Shown here piece after piece: positions 6,630 through 7,779 of a stretch of DNA of 7,779 nucleotides. The DNA comes from Phycisphaerae bacterium. Lineage in GTDB: Bacteria; Planctomycetota; Phycisphaerae; UBA1845; PWPN01. Numbering within the stretch: the stretch's first letter is position 1; each line of letters starts with the position of its first letter. The notes under the pieces are model-generated. The model was not told the DNA's origin. It saw nothing but the letters and a program-made list of their open reading frames with translations, and searched no databases. Location: assembly GCA_003557125.1 (NCBI GenBank), contig PWPN01000249.1, forward strand, positions 1 through 7,779. The letters run 5' to 3'. The position numbers and the translations under genes are program-made.

Positions 6630-6703
6630 GGGCGATTAGCTCAGCTGGTTAGAGCGCCTCGCTTACAACGAGGAGGTCACCCGTTCGAATCGGGTATCGC
6701 CCA
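6630..6703 (+). tRNA. tRNA-Val (anticodon UAC)
   Basis: A complete 74-base cloverleaf. The acceptor stem pairs GGGCGAT (6630-6636) with ATCGCCC (6696-6702), and the discriminator is A6703. The D stem is GCTC/GAGC. The anticodon stem CCTCG/CGAGG encloses the loop CTTACAA, with anticodon TAC at 6664-6666 reading GUA valine codons. The T stem ACCCG/CGGGT has the loop TTCGAAT. All stems pair fully. CCA is not encoded, since GTC follows the discriminator, so it must be added enzymatically. The gene starts 56 bases after aroC, with no obvious promoter of its own. Confidence 0.97.
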
Positions 6704-6783
6704 GTCATGAATGACATGTAACAGCAAGCGATTACAGTATCACGCCGTCAGCCGGCCGGACAGGTCAGATAGCACTCGGAATC

Positions 6784-6803
6784 GCGCGGAGCGCGCTCCG
6801 CGC
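6784..6803. repeat. Perfect 20-bp palindrome between tRNA-Val and the hydrolase gene
   Basis: GCGCGGAGCGCGCTCCGCGC equals its own reverse complement. As RNA it would fold into an eight-base-pair stem with a CGCG loop. No T tract follows, so it is not a typical intrinsic terminator. It could be an operator, a transcript-end structure or a dispersed repeat. The rest of the 194-base gap (6704-6897) shows no gene. Confidence 0.6.
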
Positions 6804-6885
6804 AACGGGCGTTCCGGCCAGGGCATGTCACGAGAATCGCTAAGCCAGGCAACATGAATTTGCCGCCCATAACATGATTAAAACA

Positions 6886-6890
6886 AGAGG
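6886..6890 (+). promoter_or_regulatory. Shine-Dalgarno site of the hydrolase gene
   Basis: AGAGG ends seven bases before the ATG at 6898. It supports that start, which also gives a complete lipoprotein-type signal peptide. Confidence 0.55.
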
Positions 6891-6897
6891 CAAGTCG

Positions 6898-7779
6898 ATG
6901 AGAAGACGGACTGTAGCCGCCTGGTGGATGTATGGGGGGTTCGCCTCATGTTTGATGATGATCGCGTGCCAGTCCGAAGGTTTGCGCCCTGCAAGGCCGG
7001 CTGACCTGGAAAGCAGGTACAGTTGCGGCGGGGGCGGGAGCGCCTATGCCCCGGAAACGGGCATCCGGTGGTACCGCGAATGGGACGGCTGCTACGTGAA
7101 ATACCCCCGTCACATCAACATGGCGCACAAGATGTGGACCGTAGGCAAGATGGACTACCGTCCGGAGACGATCCACGGCGGACCCGACAATGAAGTCATG
7201 ACGCTGCCATACCCTGGCACGCACGCGCCGAACGAAGAGCTCATCGCGAAGATATTCGAGGCGGAAGCACCCTTCATTCAGCAGACGATCGAGTATTCGG
7301 ATGACCATCGGGGAAATTACTGGGCAGTTGCCAATGAACCGAACTGGCGTCCCTACTTCACGCCCGAGGACTACGCCAGGTCATTCCACACGTACGCGAC
7401 CTTCATCAAAGGGCTCGATCCGACAGCCAAGATGACTTCCGGAGGTATCCTCGTATCCTATTTCTATACCGGCCCCAACTACGCAGGGACGGAATGGAAC
7501 GTTTGGATCGATGAGTTTCGTGCTGCCTACGAGTCGCTCTACGGTACACCGCCGCCTGTCGACGTTTGGGACATCCACCCCTACGATGCATGCAGTTACT
7601 TCGAGGACGTCACCCCGGCACGTAGAGCGATCGATAACATCATTGCAATGCGGCAGTATCTCGACAACGTCGGCCTGACCGACGATCCCATCTGGATCAG
7701 CGAAGTCGCCTGTTTTACGGACGATTCCCAGACGCAAGTCGATTATATCAACGAACTGTTCGCATGGCTGAACGAAAAC
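6898..7779 (+). CDS. Lipoprotein-type glycoside hydrolase, clan GH-A-like (3' end beyond window)
   Basis: An open frame of 294 codons reaches the window edge without a stop, so the C-terminus is missing. The N-terminus MRRRTVAAWW is basic, then hydrophobic to MMIAC (20-24), a lipobox-like site with Cys24; the mature protein is probably an outward-facing lipoprotein. WAVANEPNW (142-150) contains the Asn-Glu-Pro motif that carries the acid/base Glu in clan GH-A TIM-barrel hydrolases (Glu147). DVWDIHPYD (222-230) resembles a later barrel strand, and IWISEVACF (265-273) places Glu269 where the nucleophile usually sits, 122 residues after the acid/base. Such enzymes hydrolyse polysaccharides; the family and substrate cannot be read from what is here (GH39, GH5 or GH128-like are options). 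A preceding SSGG-like run, YSCGGGGSAY, may be a linker. The tRNA gene separates it from the shikimate genes, and no functional link to them is evident. Confidence 0.78.
   Translation, partial: MRRRTVAAWWMYGGFASCLMMIACQSEGLRPARPADLESRYSCGGGGSAYAPETGIRWYREWDGCYVKYPRHINMAHKMWTVGKMDYRPETIHGGPDNEVMTLPYPGTHAPNEELIAKIFEAEAPFIQQTIEYSDDHRGNYWAVANEPNWRPYFTPEDYARSFHTYATFIKGLDPTAKMTSGGILVSYFYTGPNYAGTEWNVWIDEFRAAYESLYGTPPPVDVWDIHPYDACSYFEDVTPARRAIDNIIAMRQYLDNVGLTDDPIWISEVACFTDDSQTQVDYINELFAWLNEN

Noticed and set aside
6704..6897. Integration (att) site at the 3' end of tRNA-Val
   Set aside because: No repeat of the tRNA 3' end occurs downstream within the window, and no integrase or mobile gene is present.

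Overview
The window is GC-rich (roughly 60% by eye), and every convincing gene lies on the + strand. It looks like chromosomal DNA from an environmental bacterium. Long secreted FG-GAP proteins, lipoprotein-type exports, loosely spaced genes and variable Shine-Dalgarno strength fit Planctomycetota (perhaps Phycisphaerae). That placement is an impression from gene style, not a marker-based assignment.

Layout. Positions 51-2996 encode a large exported protein with two Ig-like domains and an FG-GAP beta-propeller; a clear intrinsic terminator follows at 3026-3057. Next come three consecutive genes for the last steps of the shikimate pathway, apart from shikimate dehydrogenase: shikimate kinase (3110-3688, interrupted by an in-frame TAG at 3431), EPSP synthase aroA (3833-5116) and a divergent chorismate synthase aroC (5257-6573). 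Together they would phosphorylate shikimate, add the enolpyruvyl group and eliminate phosphate to give chorismate. The gaps of about 140 bp between them are wide for a tight operon, and aroC may have its own promoter. A tRNA-Val(UAC) gene follows at 6630-6703, then a noncoding stretch with a perfect 20-bp palindrome. From 6898 to the window edge runs an incomplete gene for a lipoprotein-type glycoside hydrolase of the TIM-barrel (clan GH-A-like) kind.

The most unusual point is that each of the three shikimate genes departs from textbook sequence at an important position. The kinase has an amber codon just before its LID region, with perfectly homologous sequence continuing in frame. The EPSP synthase has Val where many enzymes have the Lys of the K-[ST]-[FY]-P motif. 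The chorismate synthase has Tyr in place of the first catalytic His of the G-E-S-H-G signature and carries an extra segment of about 70 residues. I see no CRISPR array, insertion sequence, prophage gene or defence system.
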